A stretch of DNA of 9,272 nt from GWF2-30-66 sp042576225 (GCA_042576225.1 JBHPCA010000048.1:1-9272); one strand, 5' to 3'; positions 1-7,616 are shown, numbered from the stretch's first letter. Notes: a model not told the origin generated them from the letters alone. A program made the numbers and translations.

Positions 1-131
1 CTCTCTATCGATATCACTTGAGGTATAACCACCACATCCAACTTGCTTTCTATTGATCTCAGTTGTGGGATAACTTCCACATCTAATTTGCTATCTATTG
101 ATAGTAACTCCGGAATAACTGCCACATCTAT
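1..131 (-). repeat. Start of the 15-residue stalk repeats of gene A, cut by the window edge
   Basis: From residue 838 two full units and most of a third are visible (IDVAVIPELLSIDSK and similar), preceded by CCQTVNSK as in gene B. The unit order differs from B: the first A unit is followed directly by an IPQLRSIESK unit, which is the third in B. Unit gain or loss between paralogs is likely. Confidence 0.85.
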
Positions 132-2642
132 CTTGCTGTTTACCGTTTGACAACACCTACTAGGCACCGGTGTATATGGTGCTGATATGTTGTCCAGAGT
201 ATCGTATGTCGGAAGATCACCGGTATACACATTCGTAATCCCACTACTAAAATTGGTATCATTTCCATATGCAACATTTCTTGCAAAAAGATTAAGTGAG
301 CCATCTCCGGATACACCAACACTACTTGAGCTACCCGAAGTCGTATTGCAAACCCGGTTGTTTTCGATTAAACAATTGTCAGGCGCATACATAACTTCAA
401 ACACTCTCACCTCATAACCTCCCGTTCCAGGACTTCCCCCCATCGCCAAGTATTGCCCAGAACCTTCCCAATCAACTCCTAATACATTGTCCCCATGATC
501 ATAGCCTGTAACCTCGGCAAGTGACGAACCATCAAATTCTAATATTCTTAACTCATAAGTACCGGTACCATCATTCCCACCTATAGACAAATACTTCTCA
601 CGAGGCGACCATGACACTGATAAAGCCGTAATCGCAGACCCACTGGCATAGTTTGCTACCTCAGTAAGAGATGATGACGAAGCATCAAATACCAACACCC
701 TAACTTCATAATCACCTGTTCCTTTTTGCCCCCCCATTGCCAAATACGTACCACATGAAGACCAATTAACTGAGTAAACAGCCGCACCGTGATCATAATA
801 TACGAGTCCGCCTCCGCCGGGGTTAGTTATACTCGCGCCATCAAACTCAAATATCGCTACACTACCACCGGCAGCCCCTATTGCCAAATATCTTCCACAT
901 GACGACCAATCAACTGAGTTAAAAGCACTCCCAGCTAAACCAGGATGATTAATCGGAGCAGAAAGTGTTGTGCCATTAAACTGAAATATCCTGAATGCCT
1001 TATTATCAGCTGCTACATCTCCTGCCATTGCCAAATATTGACCAGACGGCGACCAAGAGACCGAATAAACATTAACTCCATTATCATAATTTGCTCCTGA
1101 AAGAGTAGTTAGTGATGATCCATTGAACTGGAAAACTCTTACCTCATAACCACCAACCACGTTAAAACTTCCAATAGCTAGATATTGCCCAGAAGGCGAC
1201 CAAGCAACTGAAGTAACCCTATGGCTATGAGTATAACTATCAATTAAGGAAAGTGATGAACCATCAAAGCTCAATACTCGCACCTCATACCCACCTGTTC
1301 CATTATCTCCCCCAATTGCCAAATAAGTCCCACTAGTTGACCAATCAACTGAACGAACATCATCGCCATGAGTATACGAGCTGATCAACTCATCAGTCAA
1401 ATCTGTTCCCGTCACTACTTGCTCAAGTAAAATTCCATAAGCCGAACCTGAACCGGTCAAAACATTAGTTGAATTGGCAACACAACCTATAATTTTTGAC
1501 TCAATTTCAGAGCCGGTGAGTAAAAACCCTACTGCGCTTCTGCAAAGCTCACTAACTGATTTAGAAGTGCCTTCTGCTACGCACTCTTTAAACAAATTTC
1601 CAGTGCCGCCTTTTGAAGAAAAGCCTACTACATCTTCTGCTTCATCACTTGACGTTTGCAACGCCTCACAATTTTCAAACAGATTAAATTGACAACCTGT
1701 TAGTTTAAAGCCGGCTTTGACACAGTTGAGCGCCTGGCAATTTTTAAATACCATTTTGCATGAATAATCCAACACGGCACCCCGGTTGCAAGCTTTGAAC
1801 ACACAATCTATAATCTTGCAATCTTTGATTGGGTCACTTTCTGTACCTGCAAAGTTCAGTCCGTTATCACAGGAAAAAGTTTTAATATTTTCTATCAACA
1901 CTAATTCACACGCAGAGCCAGTCAAAATACCATCATTGGTCAGATCACTCGCACCCTTAAGTTTGCCGTTTATAATTTCGATGTTATTGTGCCCGGGCAA
2001 AATTTCTATTACTGCATCTGCAGAAGTACAGGTCAGCGTAAAACCACACAGATCAATAATCACATTATCAGCGTCAATGGTTATACAGGCTTGGATATTT
2101 GCGGTCGCGGTGTACACCCCATCTGCAGTAATAGTGTTGGTGCCATTTGTTATGATAGTACCTTTGGTAAGAATCAATCTTTTCAATTCGGTGCAGCACG
2201 CATCTGTATTTTCATTTAGTTTTGTATCTATGACATCTACCATACTATCAATCGTCTCGGTAACCGGCCCTACCCAGTGATCAAGCTTACTTTCTATGCT
2301 TTGCACCTCAGGGATAACTACCTGGTCTAAGGTGCTTATGACCGTCCTACAACAATCAAAGCTCAAGTTTATTGTATCAATTTTGCTGTGAATAGATTCT
2401 GTCAACGGCCCAATCCAATGATCAAGTTTACTTTCTATACTTTGCACCTCAGGTATAACCTCATGATCAAGTTTGCTATTGATTGTTGGGCAACAAACAG
2501 CTTCCATGCGGGGACACATGTAGATATTACTAATCAAAAAAAAGAGAAAAAATTTTACCAGATAACTGTTTAAAAACTTTTTGAGGCCAACGCTCAGCCT
2601 ACCTGTGAAACCACCTTTTTTATAACTACTCATTGATCTCAT
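1..2642 (-). CDS. Gene A: secreted stalk / beta-helix / seven-bladed propeller protein, 3' end cut by window edge
   Basis: The reading frame is open from ATG 2642 to the window edge: 880 residues, with the last full codon at 5..3 and no stop. The start is set by an AAGGAGA site 8 nt upstream; a second ATG at 2633 is too far from it. Residues 1-26 are basic, and about 27-42 form a hydrophobic segment (LVKFFLFFLI) that looks like a signal peptide or anchor. Residues 50-140 carry stalk motifs (SIESKLDHW.GP), 152-408 a Cys-rich NosD-like beta-helix, 418-753 seven WD40-like blades, 757-800 a return to beta-helix sequence (NNRVCNTT, RNVAYGND), and 838 onward the 15-residue stalk repeats. By comparison with gene B a second helix-propeller module should follow outside the window. 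The protein is probably exported and surface-exposed, with a binding or adhesin-like role inferred from domain types only. No catalytic motif was recognised. The propeller resembles module 2 of B while its flanks resemble module 1, which suggests recombination. Confidence 0.9.
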   Translation of the reverse strand, partial: MRSMSSYKKGGFTGRLSVGLKKFLNSYLVKFFLFFLISNIYMCPRMEAVCCPTINSKLDHEVIPEVQSIESKLDHWIGPLTESIHSKIDTINLSFDCCRTVISTLDQVVIPEVQSIESKLDHWVGPVTETIDSMVDVIDTKLNENTDACCTELKRLILTKGTIITNGTNTITADGVYTATANIQACITIDADNVIIDLCGFTLTCTSADAVIEILPGHNNIEIINGKLKGASDLTNDGILTGSACELVLIENIKTFSCDNGLNFAGTESDPIKDCKIIDCVFKACNRGAVLDYSCKMVFKNCQALNCVKAGFKLTGCQFNLFENCEALQTSSDEAEDVVGFSSKGGTGNLFKECVAEGTSKSVSELCRSAVGFLLTGSEIESKIIGCVANSTNVLTGSGSAYGILLEQVVTGTDLTDELISSYTHGDDVRSVDWSTSGTYLAIGGDNGTGGYEVRVLSFDGSSLSLIDSYTHSHRVTSVAWSPSGQYLAIGSFNVVGGYEVRVFQFNGSSLTTLSGANYDNGVNVYSVSWSPSGQYLAMAGDVAADNKAFRIFQFNGTTLSAPINHPGLAGSAFNSVDWSSCGRYLAIGAAGGSVAIFEFDGASITNPGGGGLVYYDHGAAVYSVNWSSCGTYLAMGGQKGTGDYEVRVLVFDASSSSLTEVANYASGSAITALSVSWSPREKYLSIGGNDGTGTYELRILEFDGSSLAEVTGYDHGDNVLGVDWEGSGQYLAMGGSPGTGGYEVRVFEVMYAPDNCLIENNRVCNTTSGSSSSVGVSGDGSLNLFARNVAYGNDTNFSSGITNVYTGDLPTYDTLDNISAPYTPVPSRCCQTVNSKIDVAVIPELLSIDSKLDVEVIPQLRSIESKLDVVVIPQVISIE
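384..1391 (-). repeat. Seven WD40-like blades of gene A
   Basis: Seven units of about 42-53 residues (418-753) carry W-S-x-x-G-x-Y-L-A-I/M near the middle and R-V-F-x-F-N/D-G-S-S-L at the end. Blade 4 is short, lacking the GTGGYE loop. Blade 6 reads SPREKY then NDGTGTYELRILEFDG, which looks like a blade 5 / blade 6 hybrid of the B and C propellers. Seven blades is the usual closed-propeller number. Confidence 0.8.
1419..2189 (-). other. Beta-helix of gene A, module 1
   Basis: Residues 152-408 show short repeated strands with Asn/Gly turns (ITIDADNVIIDLCGF, NNIEIINGK, FSCDNGLNF), typical of NosD-like right-handed parallel beta-helices. The first half is closest to B helix 1 (IIDLCGFTL, VLIENIK). 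The second half has features of B helix 2 (FKECVAEG, AYGILLE). Confidence 0.75.
2238..2459 (-). repeat. N-terminal stalk repeat of gene A, two copies
   Basis: Two copies of VIPEVQSIESKLDHW followed by (I/V)GP(L/V)TE(S/T)I occur with their prolines 47 residues apart (P64 and P111). They are separated by a Cys-Cys segment (FDCCRTV). The pattern is likely helical, acting as a stalk or oligomerisation segment between the membrane-proximal N-terminus and the beta-helix. Confidence 0.75.
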
Positions 2643-2698
2643 TGCTTTCTTCTCCTTAAAACACCAATTTTGCCCAACCTCAATCTTAAAAATAATAG
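2643..2698 (-). other. Short intergenic gap between genes B and A
   Basis: The gap holds the gene A Shine-Dalgarno site. I see no convincing promoter pair and no hairpin followed by a T-run, so read-through from B into A is the simplest reading. Confidence 0.5.
2651..2657 (-). promoter_or_regulatory. Shine-Dalgarno site of gene A
   Basis: AAGGAGA on the minus strand lies 8 nt before ATG 2642. It fixes the gene A start at 2642 rather than at the in-frame ATG 2633. Confidence 0.8.
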
Positions 2699-5600
2699 TT
2701 AATTTATATACGCTGGCGTCCAAAGGTTGTCAAAGACCTCTGGATCAGCTTTTAATAAACTCTTGCCATACACATTGTACACTGCTTTGTTGAAGTTCAC
2801 GTCGTTAGCAAATCCAACATTTTTTACGTATAAGTTATCGCCACTTCCATTGATTCCGATACCTTGCTTCCAACCAGTTGCTGTTGCGTTACACACCTCA
2901 TTGCTATCCAGCAAGCAATTTTCAGGCGCATACATAACTTCAAAAACATTGAGCAAGGTAGATCCTCCTGTTGCCAAATATTTGCCTGACCGTGAAAAAA
3001 CAACTCCTCCATGTATAAAAACATCACTGGAGTTATAATTTTTTACTGCCACCAATGATGAGCCATCAAATTCCAATATTCTTAGGTCATAACTACCAGT
3101 ACCATCATTCCCTCCAATTGCCAGATATTTAACATGCGAAGACCAATCAATACCGAAAACCACCTCTCCATGGGAATAAACTGCCTTTAGGCTAAGCGTA
3201 GAGCCATTAAACTCTAAAACTCTTGCCTCTCCAGAACCTCCTAGTGACCAATTGGCTATACCTAAATATTTCTCAGTTGGAGACCATGAAACTTTCCAAG
3301 TAAGCCGATTGGGGTTGTAACTAGCTATGGACGTCACCGTAGCACCGTCAAACTCCAATACTCGAAGACGCTGATCTGTTACAGCAGCAATATATTTGCC
3401 AGAAGGTGACCAATCAATTCCACGAAAAGAAGCACTCCCCGCATAATTAGACAAAAAAGTAAGTGACGAGCCATCAAATGCAAATACCCTTAAAAGATAA
3501 TCACTACCTACAAGAATACCCCCAATTGCAAGATACTCCCCAGAGGGGGCCCATTTCACGGCGTATACGTCTGCACCGTGATCATAACGCGCCCCGGTAA
3601 GCTCCGTTAAAAAAGACCCATCAAACTCAAATACCCGCACTTCGTAACCACCTGACCCATTGCCCCCTCCTACTGCTATATACTGCCCACATGGTGACCA
3701 GTGAACCGCATAAAGATCATCTCCATGATCAAAGCCAGTAATCAAAGAAAGTGACGATCCATCAAATCTGAGCACCCGTAACTCATTTCCACTTATATTA
3801 TTGCCCACCATTGCCACATACCTTCCGCACGGTGACCAATCTACCTCATAAATAACATTTCCATAATTGTATGAATCTTTTAAATCGACAAGAGTCCCTG
3901 TGAGCAAATTTGGCTCCAGCAAAATTCCATACGCAAAACCGGTACCGGTTTCGATCAGGCTTGAATTTGCAACACACTCTATAATTTTTGACTCAGCTTC
4001 AGAACCGGTAAGTAAAAAACCTATCGCACCCTTGCAAAAATTGCTCTCAGTTTTAGTTGTTCCTTCTGCTACACATTCTTTGAATAAATTGCCCGTACCA
4101 TCATCTGAAGAAAACCCGATTGCACGCTCATTTGCTTCATCATTTGATGTTTGCAACGCAGAGCAATTATCAAATACATTAAACTGGCAATCGGTTTGAT
4201 CAAACCCAGCTTGTACACAGTTTAGTGCTTGGCAATGTTCAAATACATTTTTTATGGTGTAATTAAGTAATACGCCCTTATTGCAAGATTTAAACTCACA
4301 ATCTATAATATTGCAATCCTTGATTGGATCAGCTTGGGTTCCCACAAAGTTAAGGCCATTATCGCATGAATAAATGTTCACGTTGTCTATGACAATTAAC
4401 TGACAATCTGAGCCGGTTACAATACCGTCATTGGTCAGATCACTTTTACCTTCAATTTTTCCATTAAAGATTTCTATGTTTTTGTGCCCGGGCAAAATTT
4501 CTATCACTGCGTCTGCAGAGGTACAGGTCAGCGTAAATCCAGCCATGTTTATAATTACTTTGTCAGCATCAATGGTAACGCACCCACTTATATTTTCTAC
4601 CATTGTATAAAGGCCTTCTGCAGTTATCGAGTTTGAACCGTCTGTTATAATACCACCATTTTTGAGCAAAACTTTAGTTATCACAAAATCTTTTAATTCG
4701 CCTAATTCAAGGGAATCTAACTTGCTCTCTATTGACGACAACTCAGGGATGACCGCATAATCCAACTTGCTCTCTATTGATATCAATTCGGGAATAACAT
4801 CCACATCTATCTTGCTATCTATCGATGGCAATTCGGGAATAACAACCACATCTATCTTGCTCTCTATCGATCTCAATTGAGGAATAATTACCACGTCTAA
4901 CTTACTCTCTATTGATGACAATTCGGGAATAACCACTTCATCTAACTTGCTCTCTATTGATAACAGTTCGGGGATGATAACATGGTCTAACTTGCTGTTT
5001 ACCGTTTGGCAACACGTACCGGGCGGCACCGGCGTGTATGGTGCTGAAATATTATCCAGAGTATCATACGTTGCAAGATCCCCGGTATGCACATTCGTAA
5101 TTTCACTACTAAAATTCGTATCGTTTTGGTACGCCACATTTCTTGCAATGAGATTAGCCACAATATTGCTAAATATACCAAAACCAGTTGAACCACCCGA
5201 GGTCGTATTGCAAACCCGATTGTTTTCGATTAAGCAATTTAGAGAACCTTTTAAATGAAATATATTGAGTTCATAGGGAGTTCCGAATACTTCAGCCAAA
5301 ATAGAAAAACCATCACTTGACCAATCGCAACCATAAACAGTATTACCATTGTCATAAGAAACAAACAACTCCAGAGAAGAACCATCAAACCTCAAAACCC
5401 TTAGATCCTTGCCATCTAAAGGACTTTCACTCCCTGCAACCACAAGATAATCACCATCAGGTGAAAAGGAAACAGATTGAATTTCCGCACCATGCTCATA
5501 GCTGGCAACCTCCGACAAAGTTGAACCGTTAAACCTAAAAACCCGCACCTCACCTGCCGACCCATGTGCACTTGTTCCAACCGCTAAAAATTCTTGATCT

Positions 5601-7609
5601 GGTGACCATTCCACTGATCGGACTGTCGCCCCAGTATTAAAGCTTGTCACAAGCGACAAACTCGAACCATCAAAACTTAATACCCTCAGTTGGTACCCAC
5701 CAGTTCCTGCAACGCCGCCAATAGCGAGATAATTTTCGTCTTGGGAAAATGAAACGGAATAAACAGCCTGAAAAGGTGTTCCGTGAGCATAATTCGCAAC
5801 CCCTGACAATGAAGACCCATCAAAACTGAAAACTTTTACAGTATCGCCAGAGGAGCTATTAATCCCACCAATTGCTATAAAATCTCCCGTAGGAGAAAAA
5901 TCAACCGAGAAAAAAATAGCTGTACCACCAACTAAAGTAGAATCCGCAACATCCGACAAATAGGTACCGTCAAAACTCAGCACTTTAACTATCCAACCAT
6001 AATCGTTAAAACCTGAAAGAGCTAAAAAATTACCATCTTGCGACCATGAAACATCAAATGTTTCACCCTTTAAATCAAGCGTTGCCGTCGGAATTGATGA
6101 AAGAGTCAAGCCATCATAACCCAAAACAGAAACATAATAATTATCACTCATAACCGCAACATAATTTCCATCGGCAGAAAATTCGGCTGCTTCGATCTCA
6201 CTATACGTGTTTGTATCGATCAAATTTAATTGTGAACCTACAAATATTCCATACCCGACTGCGCTTGTCGTAACAGATGCGGAGGTTGAATTTGCAATAC
6301 AATTAATTATTTTCGTTTCTACTTCAGATCCTGTTAACAAAAAGCCAATTGCATCATTATATTCGTCACTTACCGTTACCGCTGTTCCTTCTGCAACACA
6401 ACCGGTAAATAAATTTCCTGTTCCCGCATATGAAGAAAAACCTACCGCACCTTTGGTTGCGTCACTATTGGATGTTTGTAACGCCTGACAATTTTCAAAT
6501 ATATTAAATTGGCAATTGTCCTGCTCAAAACCTGCCTCTATGCAATTGAGAGCCTGGCAATTTTCAAACACTATTTTTCGTGCTTGCTCCAAAACTGCAC
6601 CCTTGTTGCAAGCCTTGCACACACAATTTTTAATCTTACAATCTTTAATTGGATTTGCTACTGCGCCAGAGAAATTTAAACCATTATCACATGAGTATAC
6701 TTTAATATTTTCTATCAATACTAACTCACATACAGATCCGGTCAAAATACCGTCATTGGTTAGATCACTCTTGCCCTCAATTTTGCCGTTAATAATCTCG
6801 ATATTATCGTGTCCTGGTAAAATTTCTATCACTGCATCAGCCGTATCGCATGACAACGTAAAACCGCACAGGTCAATTACCACATTATCAGCATCGATGG
6901 TTATGCAGCTCTGGATATTTGCGGTCACGGTGTAAAGCCCATCTGCAACAATTATGTTTGAACCATTTGTTACAATCGTACCTTTGGTAAGTACCAATCT
7001 TTTTAACTCATCGCAGCATAAATGATTATATAAATTTACATCCATTACATCTATTTTGCTGTCAACTGTTTCCAAGATTGGGCCTATCCAATGGTCAAGC
7101 TTACTTTCTATACTCAAGGTTTCAGGAACAACCACCTGGTCAATTGTGCTTCCGACAGTTTGACAACAATCATCTATTAAAATTTCATCAATTCTGCTAT
7201 TCACCGTTTCTGACAATGGCCCAATCCAATGGTCCAATTTACTTTCTATGCTTCCCAGTTCAGGCACAACTATAAGATCAATTTTACTACTCAAAGTGTG
7301 GCTACAAATCTCGTTTAAAATAATTTCATCAACCTTTGCAGTTACACTTGCGCAACAGATTTGAAAACTTTTTACCCCTTGTGTTATTTTGCAAAGCATT
7401 GTCCATATGCCAGATTTGGTGCTCAATGCTTTTGGGTCAATAAATTGATCTAGCTCTTTTGGTTCACCGTATTTAGCAAGCATGCTAAAAACATTATATT
7501 CCCCAAGCGCTTGCTTGTTAAGCACCTGCTTGTTAAGCGCTTGCGAATAGATAGTACAACTAAAAACCAAAAATAAGAGAAAAATTCTTCTTAGATGCAC
7601 AAGGCTCAT
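2699..7609 (-). CDS. Gene B: complete two-module secreted beta-helix / propeller protein with internal 15-residue repeat stalk
   Basis: This is the only complete gene: 1636 aa from ATG 7609 to TAA 2701..2699. I chose ATG 7609 because AGGGG lies 7 nt upstream and the protein then begins with a clean signal peptide (MSLVHLRRIFLLFLVFS, cleavage likely near SQA at 22-24). A TTG at 7624 and an ATG at 7615 are in frame but start inside or beside that site. Domain order: unique segment 25-105; stalk motifs 106-190; beta-helix 205-459; propeller 463-788; beta-helix return 791-835; exit peptide (TLDNISAPYTP) to 861; Cys-Cys 866-867; six 15-residue repeats 874-963; beta-helix 984-1232; propeller 1244-1557; return 1564-1604; C-terminus ending NLWTPAYIN. 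The two modules are clearly homologous, so the protein arose by internal duplication. Known beta-helices and propellers often bind glycans or proteins; the ligand here is unknown. VFSC at 15-18 is a poor lipobox, so lipidation is possible but not favoured. Gene A follows 56 nt downstream. Confidence 0.95.
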   Translation of the reverse strand: MSLVHLRRIFLLFLVFSCTIYSQALNKQVLNKQALGEYNVFSMLAKYGEPKELDQFIDPKALSTKSGIWTMLCKITQGVKSFQICCASVTAKVDEIILNEICSHTLSSKIDLIVVPELGSIESKLDHWIGPLSETVNSRIDEILIDDCCQTVGSTIDQVVVPETLSIESKLDHWIGPILETVDSKIDVMDVNLYNHLCCDELKRLVLTKGTIVTNGSNIIVADGLYTVTANIQSCITIDADNVVIDLCGFTLSCDTADAVIEILPGHDNIEIINGKIEGKSDLTNDGILTGSVCELVLIENIKVYSCDNGLNFSGAVANPIKDCKIKNCVCKACNKGAVLEQARKIVFENCQALNCIEAGFEQDNCQFNIFENCQALQTSNSDATKGAVGFSSYAGTGNLFTGCVAEGTAVTVSDEYNDAIGFLLTGSEVETKIINCIANSTSASVTTSAVGYGIFVGSQLNLIDTNTYSEIEAAEFSADGNYVAVMSDNYYVSVLGYDGLTLSSIPTATLDLKGETFDVSWSQDGNFLALSGFNDYGWIVKVLSFDGTYLSDVADSTLVGGTAIFFSVDFSPTGDFIAIGGINSSSGDTVKVFSFDGSSLSGVANYAHGTPFQAVYSVSFSQDENYLAIGGVAGTGGYQLRVLSFDGSSLSLVTSFNTGATVRSVEWSPDQEFLAVGTSAHGSAGEVRVFRFNGSTLSEVASYEHGAEIQSVSFSPDGDYLVVAGSESPLDGKDLRVLRFDGSSLELFVSYDNGNTVYGCDWSSDGFSILAEVFGTPYELNIFHLKGSLNCLIENNRVCNTTSGGSTGFGIFSNIVANLIARNVAYQNDTNFSSEITNVHTGDLATYDTLDNISAPYTPVPPGTCCQTVNSKLDHVIIPELLSIESKLDEVVIPELSSIESKLDVVIIPQLRSIESKIDVVVIPELPSIDSKIDVDVIPELISIESKLDYAVIPELSSIESKLDSLELGELKDFVITKVLLKNGGIITDGSNSITAEGLYTMVENISGCVTIDADKVIINMAGFTLTCTSADAVIEILPGHKNIEIFNGKIEGKSDLTNDGIVTGSDCQLIVIDNVNIYSCDNGLNFVGTQADPIKDCNIIDCEFKSCNKGVLLNYTIKNVFEHCQALNCVQAGFDQTDCQFNVFDNCSALQTSNDEANERAIGFSSDDGTGNLFKECVAEGTTKTESNFCKGAIGFLLTGSEAESKIIECVANSSLIETGTGFAYGILLEPNLLTGTLVDLKDSYNYGNVIYEVDWSPCGRYVAMVGNNISGNELRVLRFDGSSLSLITGFDHGDDLYAVHWSPCGQYIAVGGGNGSGGYEVRVFEFDGSFLTELTGARYDHGADVYAVKWAPSGEYLAIGGILVGSDYLLRVFAFDGSSLTFLSNYAGSASFRGIDWSPSGKYIAAVTDQRLRVLEFDGATVTSIASYNPNRLTWKVSWSPTEKYLGIANWSLGGSGEARVLEFNGSTLSLKAVYSHGEVVFGIDWSSHVKYLAIGGNDGTGSYDLRILEFDGSSLVAVKNYNSSDVFIHGGVVFSRSGKYLATGGSTLLNVFEVMYAPENCLLDSNEVCNATATGWKQGIGINGSGDNLYVKNVGFANDVNFNKAVYNVYGKSLLKADPEVFDNLWTPAYIN
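2939..3880 (-). repeat. Seven WD40-like blades of gene B, propeller 2
   Basis: Residues 1244-1557 hold seven blades with cores SPCGRY, SPCGQY, APSGEY, SPSGKY (short blade 4), SPTEKY, SSHVKY and SRSGKY. Blade types and order match the gene C propeller, so the unit has been copied as a whole rather than blade by blade. Confidence 0.82.
3914..4660 (-). other. Beta-helix 2 of gene B
   Basis: Residues 984-1232 repeat the helix 1 pattern (CVTIDADKVIINMAGF, SADAVIEILPGH, SCDNGLNF, GAIGFLLTGSE). It follows the 15-residue stalk directly, without the Cys-Cys pair and DELKRL segment that precede helix 1. Confidence 0.78.
4721..4990 (-). repeat. Six tandem 15-residue (45-bp) stalk repeats between the two modules of gene B
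   Basis: Residues 874-963 are six contiguous units of consensus LDxVVIPELxSIESK, each exactly 15 residues. Hydrophobic residues fall near unit positions 1, 5, 9 and 12, four layers per 15 residues, as in right-handed pentadecad coiled coils such as the YadA stalk. A proline at position 7 of every unit is unusual for a coiled coil. The array begins after Cys866-Cys867 and joins the exit of propeller 1 to beta-helix 2. Confidence 0.88.
5246..6223 (-). repeat. Seven WD40-like blades of gene B, propeller 1
   Basis: Residues 463-788 hold seven blades with FSPDG-type cores (FSADGNY, WSQDGNF, FSPTGDF, FSQDENY, WSPDQEF, FSPDGDY, WSSDGFS). This is the most divergent of the four propellers. The last blade ends IFHLKGSLNCLIE rather than VFEVMYAPENCLL. 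Confidence 0.8.
6233..6997 (-). other. Beta-helix 1 of gene B
   Basis: Residues 205-459 are a NosD-like beta-helix with 15 cysteines, several five residues apart (C324, C329, C334; C351, C356). Repeated FENCQAL motifs are consistent with stacked rungs and an internal Cys ladder. Confidence 0.78.
7049..7270 (-). repeat. N-terminal stalk repeat of gene B, two copies
   Basis: Two copies of a VVPE..SIESKLDHWIGP unit, with prolines P116 and P162 46 residues apart, are linked by DDCCQTVGSTID. This matches the gene A arrangement within one residue of spacing and shows the N-terminal stalk is ancestral to both genes. Confidence 0.75.
7505..7544 (-). repeat. 15-bp direct repeat just after the gene B signal peptide
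   Basis: On the plus strand, aagcgcttgcttgtt is followed by a copy with two changes (aagcacctgcttgtt) and then a partial third copy (aagcgcttgc). It encodes two LNKQ units and a partial third (ALNKQ VLNKQ AL) at residues 24-35. Its role is unknown; it may be a flexible spacer at the mature N-terminus. Confidence 0.8.
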
Positions 7610-7616
7610 TACCATT

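Noticed and set aside
1786..2280. 164-codon open frame on the plus strand opposite gene A
   Set aside because: It lies antisense to the conserved stalk and beta-helix coding. A similar plus-strand frame appears at the equivalent place in gene B (6516-6935), as expected from shared codon bias. Neither has a recognisable product.
2643..2760. Separate promoter for gene A
   Set aside because: TATTAT and TTGAGG-like strings occur in the A+T-rich gap, but no pair has acceptable spacing and position relative to ATG 2642.
4721..4990. CRISPR-like array
   Set aside because: The 45-bp units are contiguous, degenerate and in frame, with no spacers; they are coding repeats.
6516..6935. 139-codon open frame on the plus strand opposite gene B
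   Set aside because: It is a shadow of beta-helix 1, with low-complexity Ser/Leu/Ile-rich translation and no domain.
7556..7567. Lipoprotein signal in gene B (VFSC at residues 15-18)
   Set aside because: Phe at the -2 position does not fit the usual lipobox, and an ordinary signal peptidase site near SQA is at least as good. Left open rather than called.
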